From positions 15,040,501 through 15,104,500 of the forward strand of contig JAYKKI010000009.1 in the NCBI GenBank assembly GCA_039881145.1: a stretch of 64,000 nucleotides of DNA, written 5' to 3'. The translations under genes and the position numbers were made by a program. The notes under the pieces were generated by a model. That model was not told where the DNA came from. It made no database searches and was given only the letters and a program-made list of their open reading frames with translations. Positions 38,786-49,280 of this stretch are shown here, piece after piece. This stretch comes from Druceiella hillmani. Taxonomy: Eukaryota > Arthropoda > Insecta > Lepidoptera > Hepialidae. Every line of letters begins with the position of its first letter. Positions within the stretch are counted from its first letter, which is position 1.

Positions 38786-38928
38786 TGCGAGTTACTTTTT
38801 TAATTACGTAATAGTATGTGAGTTACTTTTTTAATTACGTAATAGTATGTGAGTTACTTTTTTAATTACGTAATAGTGTGTGAGTTACTTTTTTAATTAC
38901 GTAATAGTGTGTGAGTTACTTTTTTAAT
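38786..38928. repeat. 31-bp tandem repeat, about 4.6 copies, each with ATTACGTAAT
   Basis: The unit is GTGAGTTACTTTTTTAATTA plus CGTAATAGTAT, nearly identical in each copy (AT or GT near the end). It carries a perfect 10-bp palindrome ATTACGTAAT. That core fits the binding site class of C/EBP and PAR-type bZIP factors. The array has no unique spacers, so it is not CRISPR-like. Confidence 0.97.
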
Positions 38929-40324
38929 CACAGCAACAACTTGACTAGTTGTTACCAAAATTGCACATCTATGCACTGTGTTACGGATAAGAGATTTACG
39001 CATATGTACGTTATAGGTAGAGCTGCTATGCAGCTTATAGAAATTATTATATAAAATTAAATATTAAATTTTACCTTTTTTAATTGTACATTTTCCACGT
39101 AAGCAAAGTCGCAAGCGATAAGAAATGTATAATAGTTTTTTATAATCTTCATTATTTAATGACAATTCTTCAAACTACACATTCATTCTGTGTCAATAAT
39201 TGTTATAAATTACAAACATAGTATTAGCTATTACGTCTATGACATATACCATATCGATTATTAAACGATCTAATACAGAAAAATCCTTAACACACACGTT
39301 TGCAACCCCATTATATACGTAAGATAACCAAAACAACGACCTTGGAGAGTGTTTGTGTAATTATAACTACATAAACACCGTCCGAATTTCTGTTACTAAT
39401 GTACAATTAGCCTCTTTTATTTTGAAGGTCATTTGCTTATTTTTATATATAAATACGGAATCCTTTTAATTAAGTATTGGCATTAAAGTTTGTGCAAAAA
39501 GAATTAAGAGTCGGCTGCTTCAGACGCATTGTATTTATTAGCTTTTTCGCTAGACTCAAAAGTGGTAATACTGAGTTATAAAGGCCAGTGAGTTTTATCG
39601 AGAAAAGTGTCAAATATTTTGAAATCGATTTTAGAATTAAAGACGGGACCATAAAAAATGAAATAAATTGATGTTAGGTTGTTAAAATATTGAGTTGTAA
39701 ATATTCAGCTAAAGTTTGAGTGGAATAGTGTAATGTAATAATTTGATAAACTATATTAAATTAGCAACATTTTCCGATTTGTTTCAAATTACATAGACTA
39801 AATAAATACTGAAAATGTAGAAAAGACCTACTCTCTATATTTACTTACGAAAAAGTACGACTATTTCTTTTTCCTATTTCCTATTTATTTTTTCCTAAGT
39901 ATACAATTATAATTCATTTACGATATTAATTTTTTAATAACACATGGAAATATATCGAGCACTGTTTTGTTTGGAAAAACTTCATTCTTACCTAATGATT
40001 TCCTAACCTTGCGTAGTCACCATCTTTCCCCCACACAAGCAACTAAAATCGGTATCGACTATCGTACCGGAGTACGATTTGTTTGTAACGCGTGAGAATT
40101 AATTTCTTCGAACGTGTTATAATAATATATCATACATGAAATTTTTCCATTGTTACATTTACCATAAATTTATCTGCCATATCTTGAAAATTATATATAA
40201 CCAATTATTTTATGAAGTAAAATAGTAATAAAGTAAAAAGTTAAAATACATTGAAAATGCAAACACGGTGCACGCTGACTTCAAACTAACTATGAAAGAA
40301 GCCATGAGCAAATCATTGTCATTT
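38929..40324. other. AT-rich non-coding DNA
   Basis: Nothing recognised apart from a small palindrome, ATCGTACCGGAGTACGAT, near 40061-40078. Confidence 0.45.
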
Positions 40325-40893
40325 TTTAGGGTTCCATACCCCAAATGGAAAAAAGAAATCCTTTATAGAATCATTTTGTTGTCCGTGTGTTGGTCAAAAC
40401 TCTTTTTCTCAGGAACGCGTGGAGGTATCAAGTTGAAATTAATATTAAATAGACAGGTCTGAGGTCACTTGAAACTGTAAAAGAATGAAGTTTCTAAGTT
40501 AGTGCAGTCAAGAATAACCTTAAAAATACCACCATTTGTGCTACATATTTTGACATTTGCAAGGAAGTAAAAAACCATTGCGTACTTTCCTTTAACCTAG
40601 AATCAAGGAATTTTGCAAAAAACAAGGTCTCACAATAGAAGTAAAGGAAAAAAAACCCAAAAATGGTTAATTTGTAGTTATATCAATTAAACTAACATTT
40701 TTTTTAAATACGCGCCTGTAAAGATATAGTAAATGATATATTTCCGTTTTAAAAAATTTCAAGTTTGTATATAATTCTACAGGAATATTATGTACCATTA
40801 AATATTTTATTATGCCGAATATCGTATCCAATATAGTAATATCGTAGGGTAATCGTAGTGCGAGTTCCACTCGCATCTGATAGGTTTTTTTAT
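40325..40893 (+). repeat. Dispersed AGGGTTCC-type repeat, copy 2
   Basis: Starts with AGGGTTCCATACCCCAAATG at 40328. It contains AGGAACGCGTGGAGGTATCA at 40411-40430 and the AAGGTCTCA block near 40624. It ends with TAGTGCGAGTTCCACTCGCA near 40855 and a T run. It is longer and better preserved than the 6410-6872 copy. The end with CGAGTTCCACTCGCA is the decayed form of the 3' motif typical of this insect repeat class. No protein is encoded. Confidence 0.8.
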
Positions 40894-41127
40894 ATATCTT
40901 GTTGTTCTCACAAATTTAAGCAAAACTTTAATTTAGTTTCGTTTGTTTGGCATGAAGCGAACCTTGGAACTCTAAAAATACATAAATATTATGATACTTT
41001 CGTCAAAAATCAATCTTTATGTAATTGTTAGTAAATTCAAGTGTCTATGGACCAACAACCAATTCAGCTGTTATAAATGAACGTAATATTAACCACAGAA
41101 GACGATAATTGCGTAAGAAGTACATAA

Positions 41128-41451
41128 AGACCTGAAAGTAAACCTACAACTCTGCCACTGCCCAAGACGATCGCCAATAAAATATATGAGTCAAAGAAAG
41201 CCGGCCTACATCGCGTTACTAATGCCCTCAACCTATTTTATTATAAGGATATTTCGCTTAATTTCACCTGTAAATACAGAGTTCCTTTAAATAAGTACAA
41301 GGATTTGACATTCGAACAAATACGGCCTTTGACAATTTAATAAGGATCCTCTCACTTCGGATGGATTAGATATCTCTTCCCAAGACTTCAAAAAAATATA
41401 TACCGAGCACATAATGTATAGCGTGAAAAAAGTTATTACAACTAGAAATTA
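41128..41451 (+). pseudogene. Unrecognised protein-like remnant in two frames
   Basis: A frame without a start codon runs 70 codons from 41128 to a TAA at 41340, including LPLPKTIANKIYESKKAGLH and NKYKDLTFEQIRPLTI. The next frame opens at 41342, reads KDPLTSDGLDISSQDFKKIY and ends at a TAA in 41449-41451. The two blend naturally across one frameshift. Both have a charged, mixed composition unlike the poly-F/I/L frames nearby. G+C content is higher than in the flanks. I do not recognise a family. It could be a decayed transposon gene, a retrotransposed host gene fragment, or coincidence. No splice signals or poly(A) tail were identified. Confidence 0.3.
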
Positions 41452-42616
41452 ATTGATAAATGTTTATTTTTAATCAGTAATATTCCATTAAATGGCAGTG
41501 TCATTCTTGATCAAACTGAATAAAATTATTTCATGGGCTATATTTAAACTTTTCAATTTTTTTTTATATCTTTTTCTTATCATTTTTACGTCTGCCCATC
41601 TATTGGTCTGAATTATAATGAACCTACTAATTTGCACTATTATAACTTTATTTTGGTATTCTATTTTGACTAAATAGAAGCAAGTTTTATAATTACACAT
41701 AACAAATATTTACTTAACTCACGTCTTGAAAAATTTTTTAAAAATATTTCCGTTTAGATCAAAACAAAAGTCAAAATATTTTCCATCATTTATATAAAAA
41801 GTTGACATTGGCGCGGTTTTGATCATTATTACAATAAATACACATAAATATTTTGATATACATTTGTTACTATTTCTTTAGTTTTGTACCACGCAATTTT
41901 AAAAGTAAAGTTGTAATGAACATAAAAGTTTTATGTTTATTATTTTTGTTGAAATCAACATTTATCTTAATACTTAAGCGTTAATCACCCAGTTTGGTTT
42001 GCTTAAATTAGAATTAAATTGAATTCTAGATCTTTTTCCTTTATAACCATTCTCCCTTCCCAACCAATTTTTGTTTTCCAACATTTTCAAAATAAGTCCC
42101 CAAACGCCTTTACACTTCACAACCGCAATCCAAAGTTGCACGACAACACACGGCCTGATGGAAAGTTCGCGGCTGATGTGGAAAAGTTAAAAACTATTTT
42201 ACCACAAAGCTCGGCATACGAGTATAATCAAAACCATCATCAACACCATTTCGAACTATAAAAACCCTCTTGTAGAATAAACTTACTTTATAGCGGAAAA
42301 TTATAATTTTTTCACTGCATTTACATATAGACTAATGAATATGAAATCGCATAGATCAAGTAAATAAAAATTTATGAGGGTGGGTGGGGTATTGTGTGAG
42401 AAAATGTGATCTACTAAAGCGATTAAAAATTGTTTTTCTTGTTTTTTATTTATCACTAAAATAAATTAATGAATATAAATTGCACAGCAAATTAAAAATA
42501 CCTAATAAATTAACGAATATAAGTCGCACAGCAAACTGAAATTTAGAGGTGAATCCAAAGGGGTAATAAAATGCTTAGAAACAGAAAGGGTATGTATCGT
42601 ATTTTAGGATTTGGAT
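41452..42616. other. AT-rich non-coding DNA
   Basis: An 80-codon frame at 42019-42261 contains HDNTRP, superficially like the mariner HDNARP motif, but its surroundings do not fit. Sequence near 42475-42540 repeats phrases such as AATATAAGTCGCACAGCAAA. Otherwise nothing was seen. Confidence 0.45.
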
Positions 42617-43050
42617 ATATTGGGTAGGTAAGAAAATAATGAAACACTTAAAAAACTTTAATTTTCATTCACTTTTTAATTTATTTAACATTTCTAACTT
42701 ACAATGTGGTCACCACGTGCATCTATTACTTGTGACCATCTCGAGGGCCAATACTATTCACCCCATAGGACTAAGACTTTCAAGGTGGGAGTGAAAAATA
42801 TTTCAAAGTTCTATTCGATGTCTTTAAAATCGTGAGACTTTTTTGGCGTAAAAAGTTTTTGAGGGCTCGAAGAGATGATAGTCTGATGGTGCTAAGTCTA
42901 GTTAACAAGCTTGGTGAGGTAACGAATCCCTGGCAAGTCTCTCCAGTTGACAGCAAAAAAACTGACGCAACGTGTGGTCGAGCGTTGTCGTGTAGTAAGT
43001 GTATCTCTATACGTCTCCGTCGTTTCAAATTTGTTTTTGTGAGTGGTTAT
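42617..43050 (-). pseudogene. Mariner transposase 3' half with 3' terminus
   Basis: On the minus strand RRRRIEIHLLHDNARPHVAS (about 43023-42963) contains the second catalytic Asp of a mariner DDD transposase. After a frameshift, LDLAPSDYHLFEPSK (about 42905-42860) supplies the third Asp in its SPDLAPSDYHLF context. Then come DFKDIE, a degraded helix, and WSQVIDARGDHIVS (about 42740-42695), the family's RW.KV...GDY C-terminus. The element appears to end at TATATTGGGTAGGTAAG (42617-42633), a plausible terminal repeat beside a TA target. The matching 5' terminal repeat and N-terminal half are not present upstream. Frameshifts make it inactive. Confidence 0.88.
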
Positions 43051-44438
43051 ATAACATTTATGTAGAATTCTAGGTTTCTAGGATTCTTAGATTCAGACGA
43101 TCCTACAACTGCCTGGTATTATCTAAAACTGAAACGCTCTAGAACTTTTTAATATAACAATTTTTTAAAACGCTTTGCCAGCCAGTACCAATAAAATAAA
43201 ATTTATAGCAAACCTTCCCATCATAAATTAATAAAAAGGTAATAATATACCCGACCATTAATTTACATATCAAATATTCGTTTTCCATATCTGCTAATAT
43301 CATTTTAAATAATAATAAAAGCCCTAAACGGAATTTTATTATCCCATATATTCCTTAAGACTTTTATTATATGTGCGGGCTTTTTATAAAGCTTTCGTTA
43401 GTTTGCGAATATTACTCAGTATGTTTTTGTCCTTAACACCTTATACTACATGGCACTTAAACAAGTTAAATATTAAAACGAGTTAATTAAATTTAAAAAT
43501 AACTTACAGTGTAGAATCTACTCGAAAAATTAATACGTTGGAATCGAAGTCTCAATTAAACGCTTCAATTAAAAGGTACAGGAAAGTACGAAACACAAGG
43601 AAATAAGACAAAATTACTTTAAATATTGCTTTCTTTGCTTTCAATTAAGTAATTTTTATTCTTTAATTAAATAATATGTATGCACAATAACGACATTAAA
43701 GAGAATATAAACTTAAAGGGAAAGACCATATAAATCGTTAAAACTAAACTGACGATTATAATATTAAAATGCGCAGTACAACTTTCCATCATGTTTCTCT
43801 AGTACTTTTTATTGAAATTCTTGTATATTAATAGTCTGACTTTAACTTTTATCGTGATAACATTTCATTTAGCAGAGTGATAATATTTCATTTAGCAGAG
43901 TGATAATATTTCACTAGGGAGACATGTTAAGAAAAAAAGTTAGCAGAACGAAAATTAGCTTGTCTCTTCTCGGTTGTTTCTGGCAAATTATAAGTGATAA
44001 ATTAGAAATTCTGGTGTTTTTCGCAAGGTCTCAACCATACATTTACATTTCTTAAACGTGAATATTGCAAAAAACACCATTAAAAAATGCATTTTTTATA
44101 TTTATACATTATTTTTCATATGGCCTTTCTCTAAGAAATCATGCCGGATTCAATTATGATGAAATGACATTACACGGATATTTTAGAAGTCATCACATAT
44201 GAAATATCCGCAGCTGGTGAACGGCACAGTTTCCCCCGTTTTTAACTTAAAATTGTCGTAATTGAGGTGCGTGAAGTTAGTGCAATGCATTTTCATTTTA
44301 TTTAAATAAGTAATTATTTTTAAATCGATTTCGTGAAATGTTAATTAAAAAAAGTATAATTGTAATATTGACTCTCAATCATGAGATTTAAGTGACTACA
44401 ATTCAAGAAAGAATGGCTATGTCGGCAATGTCTTTTAT
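43051..44438. other. AT-rich non-coding DNA with one short tandem duplication
   Basis: A 23-bp unit ATTTCATTTAGCAGAGTGAT plus AAT is present twice with a partial third (43862-43919). Nothing else was recognised. Confidence 0.5.
43862..43919. repeat. 23-bp tandem repeat, about 2.4 copies
   Basis: Units start at 43862 and 43885 and are identical. The third, from 43908, diverges after ATTTCACT. Confidence 0.95.
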
Positions 44439-44910
44439 GGTCAAAAAACTTGTTTTTACAATTGACTGTGATACTTGAACTGAAGTACAAATTTTGTTTC
44501 TACTTTCTACCAGTTGTTAAGGTGGAAAAACTTTGTTCTTTTCACGACTGACCATTATAGTTCAACGATTAGAATTTAATATGAATTCGACTTCACTATC
44601 TGCCACCTGTCATGATCGAAAAATTTTGTACTATTTTCTGTTGGCCGTGATAGATCACTGAATTGAATTCAAATATAAAATTTCAAGTATATTTTCCGCC
44701 AGTTATTTAGATGGAAAAACTTTTAGTTTCCACGATTGATCGTAATCTTTAATCGATTCGAATTGATGACAAAGAAGCTGAATTCCCATTCCACCATCTG
44801 CAATTTCTCATGGTTGAAAAATCATTGTACTGTTTACAATTTACTATAGTAGTCCAATCAACTGATTTCGAGTACCAATTTTCAATTCACTTCCTACCAC
44901 TTTTAGGAGT
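44439..44910. repeat. Cryptic diverged satellite, five units of about 85-100 bp
   Basis: Units begin near 44439, 44522, 44612, 44710 and 44811. Each opens with a variant of TGGAAAAACTTTGT, then a TTTCACGATTGACCGT-like phrase. An AATTGAATTC-like phrase and a pyrimidine-rich close of the form CTACCACTTGTTAAGG follow. Divergence and small indels hide the periodicity from exact repeat searches. No frame is open through the units. It may be a remnant of a once larger satellite or the internal repeats of an unknown element. Confidence 0.7.
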
Positions 44911-44967
44911 TTACATATTATATTATTAAAATATAATATAATATGTAAAGTCCTAAAAGTGGTAGGA
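44892..44967. repeat. Inverted repeat (35-bp arms, 6-bp loop) at the satellite end
   Basis: The left arm 44892-44926 and right arm 44933-44967 are reverse complements with one mismatch. The left arm starts inside the last satellite unit (TCCTACCACTTTTAGGA), so it is the original and the right arm is the copy. Confidence 0.97.
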
Positions 44968-45899
44968 TATATTATTAAAATATATTATATTAAAATATTT
45001 TAATTTTTTTTATGTGCATTTTACTGGCCATTAGTTGCTGTAGATTGGCATCATGGATAAGATTTTATGTTCCAATTATGGGTCTAGAAATAATTTGTCT
45101 TTATAAACGTTACATAATTTCCTAAATAAATATTACATTTGAAACTTTTCTTGATTCTTCCCTAGTTTTCACCATTCCCCTCGTCCTTTGAGTAGTTATT
45201 AAACTTTTGGCAAGATAAATATCAATGGTTAATTTTTCTCAAACTAACTTTTTCTGACTAGTTTCGTTAATTTCGCAAACATTGATTTGAAACTGGTCAG
45301 ACATTGAGTCTGATTTTAACTGGATTCATCGCATTCAGATTTATACTTGTTTGCTATAAAGATAACGAAATTCTTTCATCGGCATGAAATTACCCTGTTT
45401 GTTTAGGTAATATCCTAAACTGGAGCGTGTTGGAACATTGAATTAGCAGATACTTGTTAAAAAAATATTGTGAAACTTAATTAACATTTCATTTTGTTAA
45501 AAATACATCCGTATAGGATGTGTTACTAACAAAAAAAATTCGATATAGTCATATGATATCCCCGCAATAAACATTAACAATTACAAACGATATTACTAAA
45601 GTACGCAATTCAGCCTTGAGCGACTCCTATTATACCGAAAATCTAAATCATTTTTGCATGAAACAACGACCAATGAAACTAATGTTTTTACATCTGTCTT
45701 ATAGTCTCTTTATTATGTATTGTGCATGTTTAATATATATTTAATACGACGCATTATGTTATATGTATATAAAACCACTGTAATTATCGAGCATTCTTCG
45801 ATATTACCAGCAGTTAAGGAAAATGTAGATTACACTCTACTAGGACGCGCTTATCACACTTCTACTTATTGTATACCATCAGCAATATTAATCGTTATA
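44968..45899. other. AT-rich non-coding DNA, nothing recognised
   Basis: No coding or repeat similarity was seen. Confidence 0.5.
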
Positions 45900-46001
45900 A
45901 TGTTATACGAACATAAGAGTGGGAAGAGGGACTAAAAACTTTAGTGATTGTTATAGATGTTATACGAACATAATAGTGGGAAGAGGGACTAAAAACTTTA
46001 G
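45900..46001. repeat. Direct duplication, 44-bp copies with 58-bp period
   Basis: TGTTATACGAACATAAGAGT and the following 24 bases at 45900-45943 recur at 45958-46001 with one difference (AAGAG against AATAG). The copies are separated by 14 bp. Confidence 0.95.
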
Positions 46002-46260
46002 GTACTTTTCGGTATCACAGGCAATTGTTAAAAAGGAAACTTCCAATCCGCCGGAGATATGATAATATTGCGCGCGTCCGAGGAAAAGGACCTCCCGCCG
46101 ATTTCCGATGGCGCCAACCGTTTCCGGAGCTTTTCGTCAGAAGTTTTGTTTTAAGCTTCACGCGTCGCCACACATTATGCTATATGCAGAAATACATTTC
46201 GCTCCACTTTTGGGTGCTTTCTGCCGAAGTTTCGGTGAACTTTTAGAGCTCTGAGCTTTT
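46002..46260. other. GC-richer block, unidentified
   Basis: Contains GCGCGCGTCCGAGG near 46069 and GATGGCGCCAACCG near 46107. A 73-codon plus-strand frame from 46025 (TTG start) to 46246 crosses it but has no recognisable domain. It could be an old repeat end or regulatory DNA. Confidence 0.3.
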
Positions 46261-47799
46261 AACTTGGGTTCATTTGGTTTTTGCGTCAAGAATATAAATA
46301 TAATGAAAGATTGGCGTACGTTTGCTGCTTAACTCTACGCAATTATCTACTTTATTTTTGTTGCTATCTTTTTATTTTTGGTGGAATTTATTTATATATA
46401 CTACCTGTTAGCCTTCTCTATTAAATAAGCTTTATTTTTCCGTTTCCTTTAGAAAAAACTTCTGCATAGAAAGTTTCGAATTAACTTTATAATAGACTAA
46501 TTGTAATTTTTATTATAGTGACTAATAGTTATTTTTAAATATAAATGGGTTTTTAGAAAATATGAGATTTTGTTAAATATGAAAGCTTTCTTTGTTTTTA
46601 AGCATTAATTATAAGTCATCTTACAGCAACTTATAAGTCAATTTGAAAGGAAAAACAATAAACTTTAGTGCAAATATATCTAATCATGATATACTTTCAA
46701 CTAGTCTTTTGTTTCTCTAACACTCTGTCGTAATTGCTTTTTGTCTTAATATTTTATTTCTCTAAGAAGAGTCTACAATTTTCTTTTCTGTTATATGAAA
46801 CACTTTTTGCAGCATCGATATTTAAATATGAAATAAATCATTATTTCAATCCTCAGCTACTAATTGTCTGACCGTTGTTGCACTGGTATGACAATTGATA
46901 ACTACAACTACAAATATAGATATTAAAACAATTCTTACAGTGATTTAGGAGGATATACTTAATGGAAGTTACTTCTAATTGTGTTAATTGTTTTCTTAGC
47001 TTGCACGTAAGAAGGATAAAGATGTATAGGTAAGGGGTAATTACAAAAACAGTAGAACAAAAACTAGTAGCTAAAAGACGCAATCAATTACAATGATATA
47101 CAATATTAAGAACTTAAATATAATATACCGTAATGAAATGACAGCAATTGTTAATTCAAGCAAGGTTAGTTGACTCGGAATATCATTCTTGAATATTAGA
47201 GTAGGAACTTTGCTAACTTGTAAGATCACTTCATAAATTATTATTATGATTTTCATAATATTGATTAAATAGGAAAATTTTGAACTTGTGTTTCCATATT
47301 GGTCACTGTATAAACTCCGTATAGAATGGAAAAAAAATTAAAAACAAGCGAACTTCTCAACTTGAAAACATAAAAGATTCATCAAATATTTCTAATTATG
47401 GATCAAATATTTCTAAACTAGTTTTCATGATTCAATATTTACATTAGTACTATTTTGCAATGCTGATTGTAGTGGCATACATAAATAACACTTTGCTTAA
47501 AAATAAATATATATATTCAGCATAAAAAAGTAACTTTAGACATAAACCAAAAGATAGTGGACCATTCCACTAAAATGACCAGTTTTGCCCAATATTCTCT
47601 TCACATTTGCGTAAACACTATAAAGTGTGAATCATTTTTGAACCCGTTCATACGAAACTGCCGTGCCCACTTTTACCAGTGTACTGAAACGGAAATAAAC
47701 TTGAAGCAAAACTATCAGTCGGCACTATTCCATACCTCATATTCTCCATTACATAACGCCTCATCGGAGAGATTCCATGAATAATGCAAAGCGGAATAT
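46261..47799. other. AT-rich non-coding DNA, nothing recognised
   Basis: Short frames on both strands are unremarkable. A direct repeat, ATCAAATATTTCTAA, lies near 47378-47415. Confidence 0.45.
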
Positions 47800-48100
47800 C
47801 ACTTTCCCAGCCAATCACCCACACCGGTTCCGCATAGTACATTCATTTCGTTTTAACACTCATGAAATATTCACAAACACCTGAACAATTCAGGAAATTT
47901 GTTTCGGAAAAATATTATGATTTGAACTTAATTATTGAGTTTCGTGAGAACGCGTGCACGTGCGCACGTGTGTGGGACGGAGCCGTCGCGGAATGAATAT
48001 CTGCCAATTTTTAAACGAACGTAAACGTAAACAAGATGTGTGGTCAAGTGATTTGGCAGGAACGCGAATGCGACAAGGCTGCTGTTACATAGATACTATA
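47800..48100. other. GC-richer block with paired CACGTG boxes
   Basis: Two CACGTG E-boxes at 47957-47962 and 47965-47970 lie in CGCGTGCACGTGCGCACGTG. GGAGCCGTCGCGGAATG follows. No open frame was seen. The motif pair suggests a regulatory site for bHLH factors, but two boxes in an alternating purine-pyrimidine run can also arise by chance. Confidence 0.3.
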
Positions 48101-48639
48101 AATTAATTTCCGCTCTAAGTTTTGTTTTGACTCTGATTTTTTGTTTATCCAGATGGAAAAAAAATATAACTAATAAGCTACGGGACACAAATTCTGAAAT
48201 TACTAATTCCAAATTTCCAGAAAAAGTCGCGAGTGTGAACCTTCGTTTTTTATCATAAACTTCTGTCTTGAAATCAATCTCCCGAAACATTTATCCACTT
48301 TTTTTTACAACGATTGCAAATATTTTTTGGTTTCCATGTTTTCGTATTATCATAATATAAAAATGTAATTTCAGTCAATTATATCCTCTTCATAGAAATT
48401 ACAATTCTCATGTACACTGACTGCCGTACTACCAATGTAAATTAATTGGACGGTAGTTTTTTGTATTTGAACTTATTAAAATAGGTCATTTGCATTTCTG
48501 CATTTGAAAGAAAGTACATTTATGCTACGTGTAATGATAATCACTACAATTTCACGTAACAAACAGAAAAAGTTTAGGGTTGAAACAAAAAAGCATCCAA
48601 AAATTAATCTTTTCGTAAGTCTGCCTCTCCAATTAGTGA
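48101..48639. other. AT-rich non-coding DNA
   Basis: Nothing recognised. It lies downstream (minus-strand sense) of the RT relic that follows. Confidence 0.45.
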
Positions 48640-49170
48640 AGTTTGACCATCAGCTCCGCGTATTTGAAATTGCCTTTGGTAAGTTGAAAAAGTTCGGCAG
48701 CACTCGTAATCCCGGTCCATTCTTGTATATAACGCAACCGTGCCTTTTTTCTACAACCGGTTTTCCTTCTCTCAAAAACTTTTCACAACCAGACTTACCA
48801 GAGTTCGTATATATCATGCCAGAGCACATGCCCCAGATATGCAACTTTACGATGTTTGATGGTTTGCCGCGTTTCTTGCGTTTCTTGCTAATTTGTAGTA
48901 GAATTTCCTCAATTGTGACTTTCTGAGTCCATTATCATCACACATGATGTCTTTCTATGATATGTCTAAGATCATCACACATGATGACCTTATTGGTCAA
49001 GGCCTTGCATCCATATAAACGTATTGGCCAGATGTAGCACTGGAGTAGACGAATTTGAAGTGCAATTTTAGGACTCATATAGCAGAGTACGTTTTTATTT
49101 TTTTTAAAGGAACTCCCGGTTATTTCAATACAAGTCTTCACCTCTGCCTCACTATCCTAGATTTGAAAAA
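48640..49170 (-). pseudogene. Non-LTR RT C-terminal end, same broad group as 17030-18560
   Basis: The minus strand reads SEAEVKTCIEITGSS (about 49155-49110). NVLCYMSPKIALQIRLLQCY and the conserved RLYGCKALT follow (about 49075-49000), the post-RT segment usually written ARIExARxxF and LLYGCEAWT. After frame changes come VTIEEILLQISKKRKKRG (about 48910-48855) and a basic linker. The C-terminus then reads ITSAAELFQLTKGNFKYAEL and MVKLH with a stop near 48640. It parallels the tail of the element at 17030-18560 motif by motif. The sequences differ enough to be a separate family. No catalytic RT sequence survives, consistent with 5' truncation at insertion. Confidence 0.8.
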
Positions 49171-49183
49171 GCCAGGTGCACGT

Positions 49184-49279
49184 TTGTACTCACATGTAAC
49201 ACATTTGTACTTACATGTAACACATTTGTACTACATGTAACACATTTGTACTTATATGTAACACATTTGTATTTACTTG
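49184..49279. repeat. 21-bp tandem repeat, about 4.6 copies
   Basis: The unit is TTGTACTTACATGTAACACA plus T, with small changes (one copy lacks a base, one has TATATG). It starts within about 15 bp of the truncated edge of the RT relic. The core ACATGT is palindromic. Confidence 0.95.
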
Positions 49280-49280
49280 T

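Noticed and set aside
38786..38928. Regularly spaced repeats suggesting a CRISPR-like array.
   Set aside because: The copies are directly adjacent with no unique spacers, and the window is eukaryotic.
42019..42261. HDNTRP within an 80-codon frame, reminiscent of the mariner HDNARPH motif.
   Set aside because: The residues around it do not follow the mariner pattern and no third-Asp motif follows. It is on the opposite strand to the nearby mariner relic.
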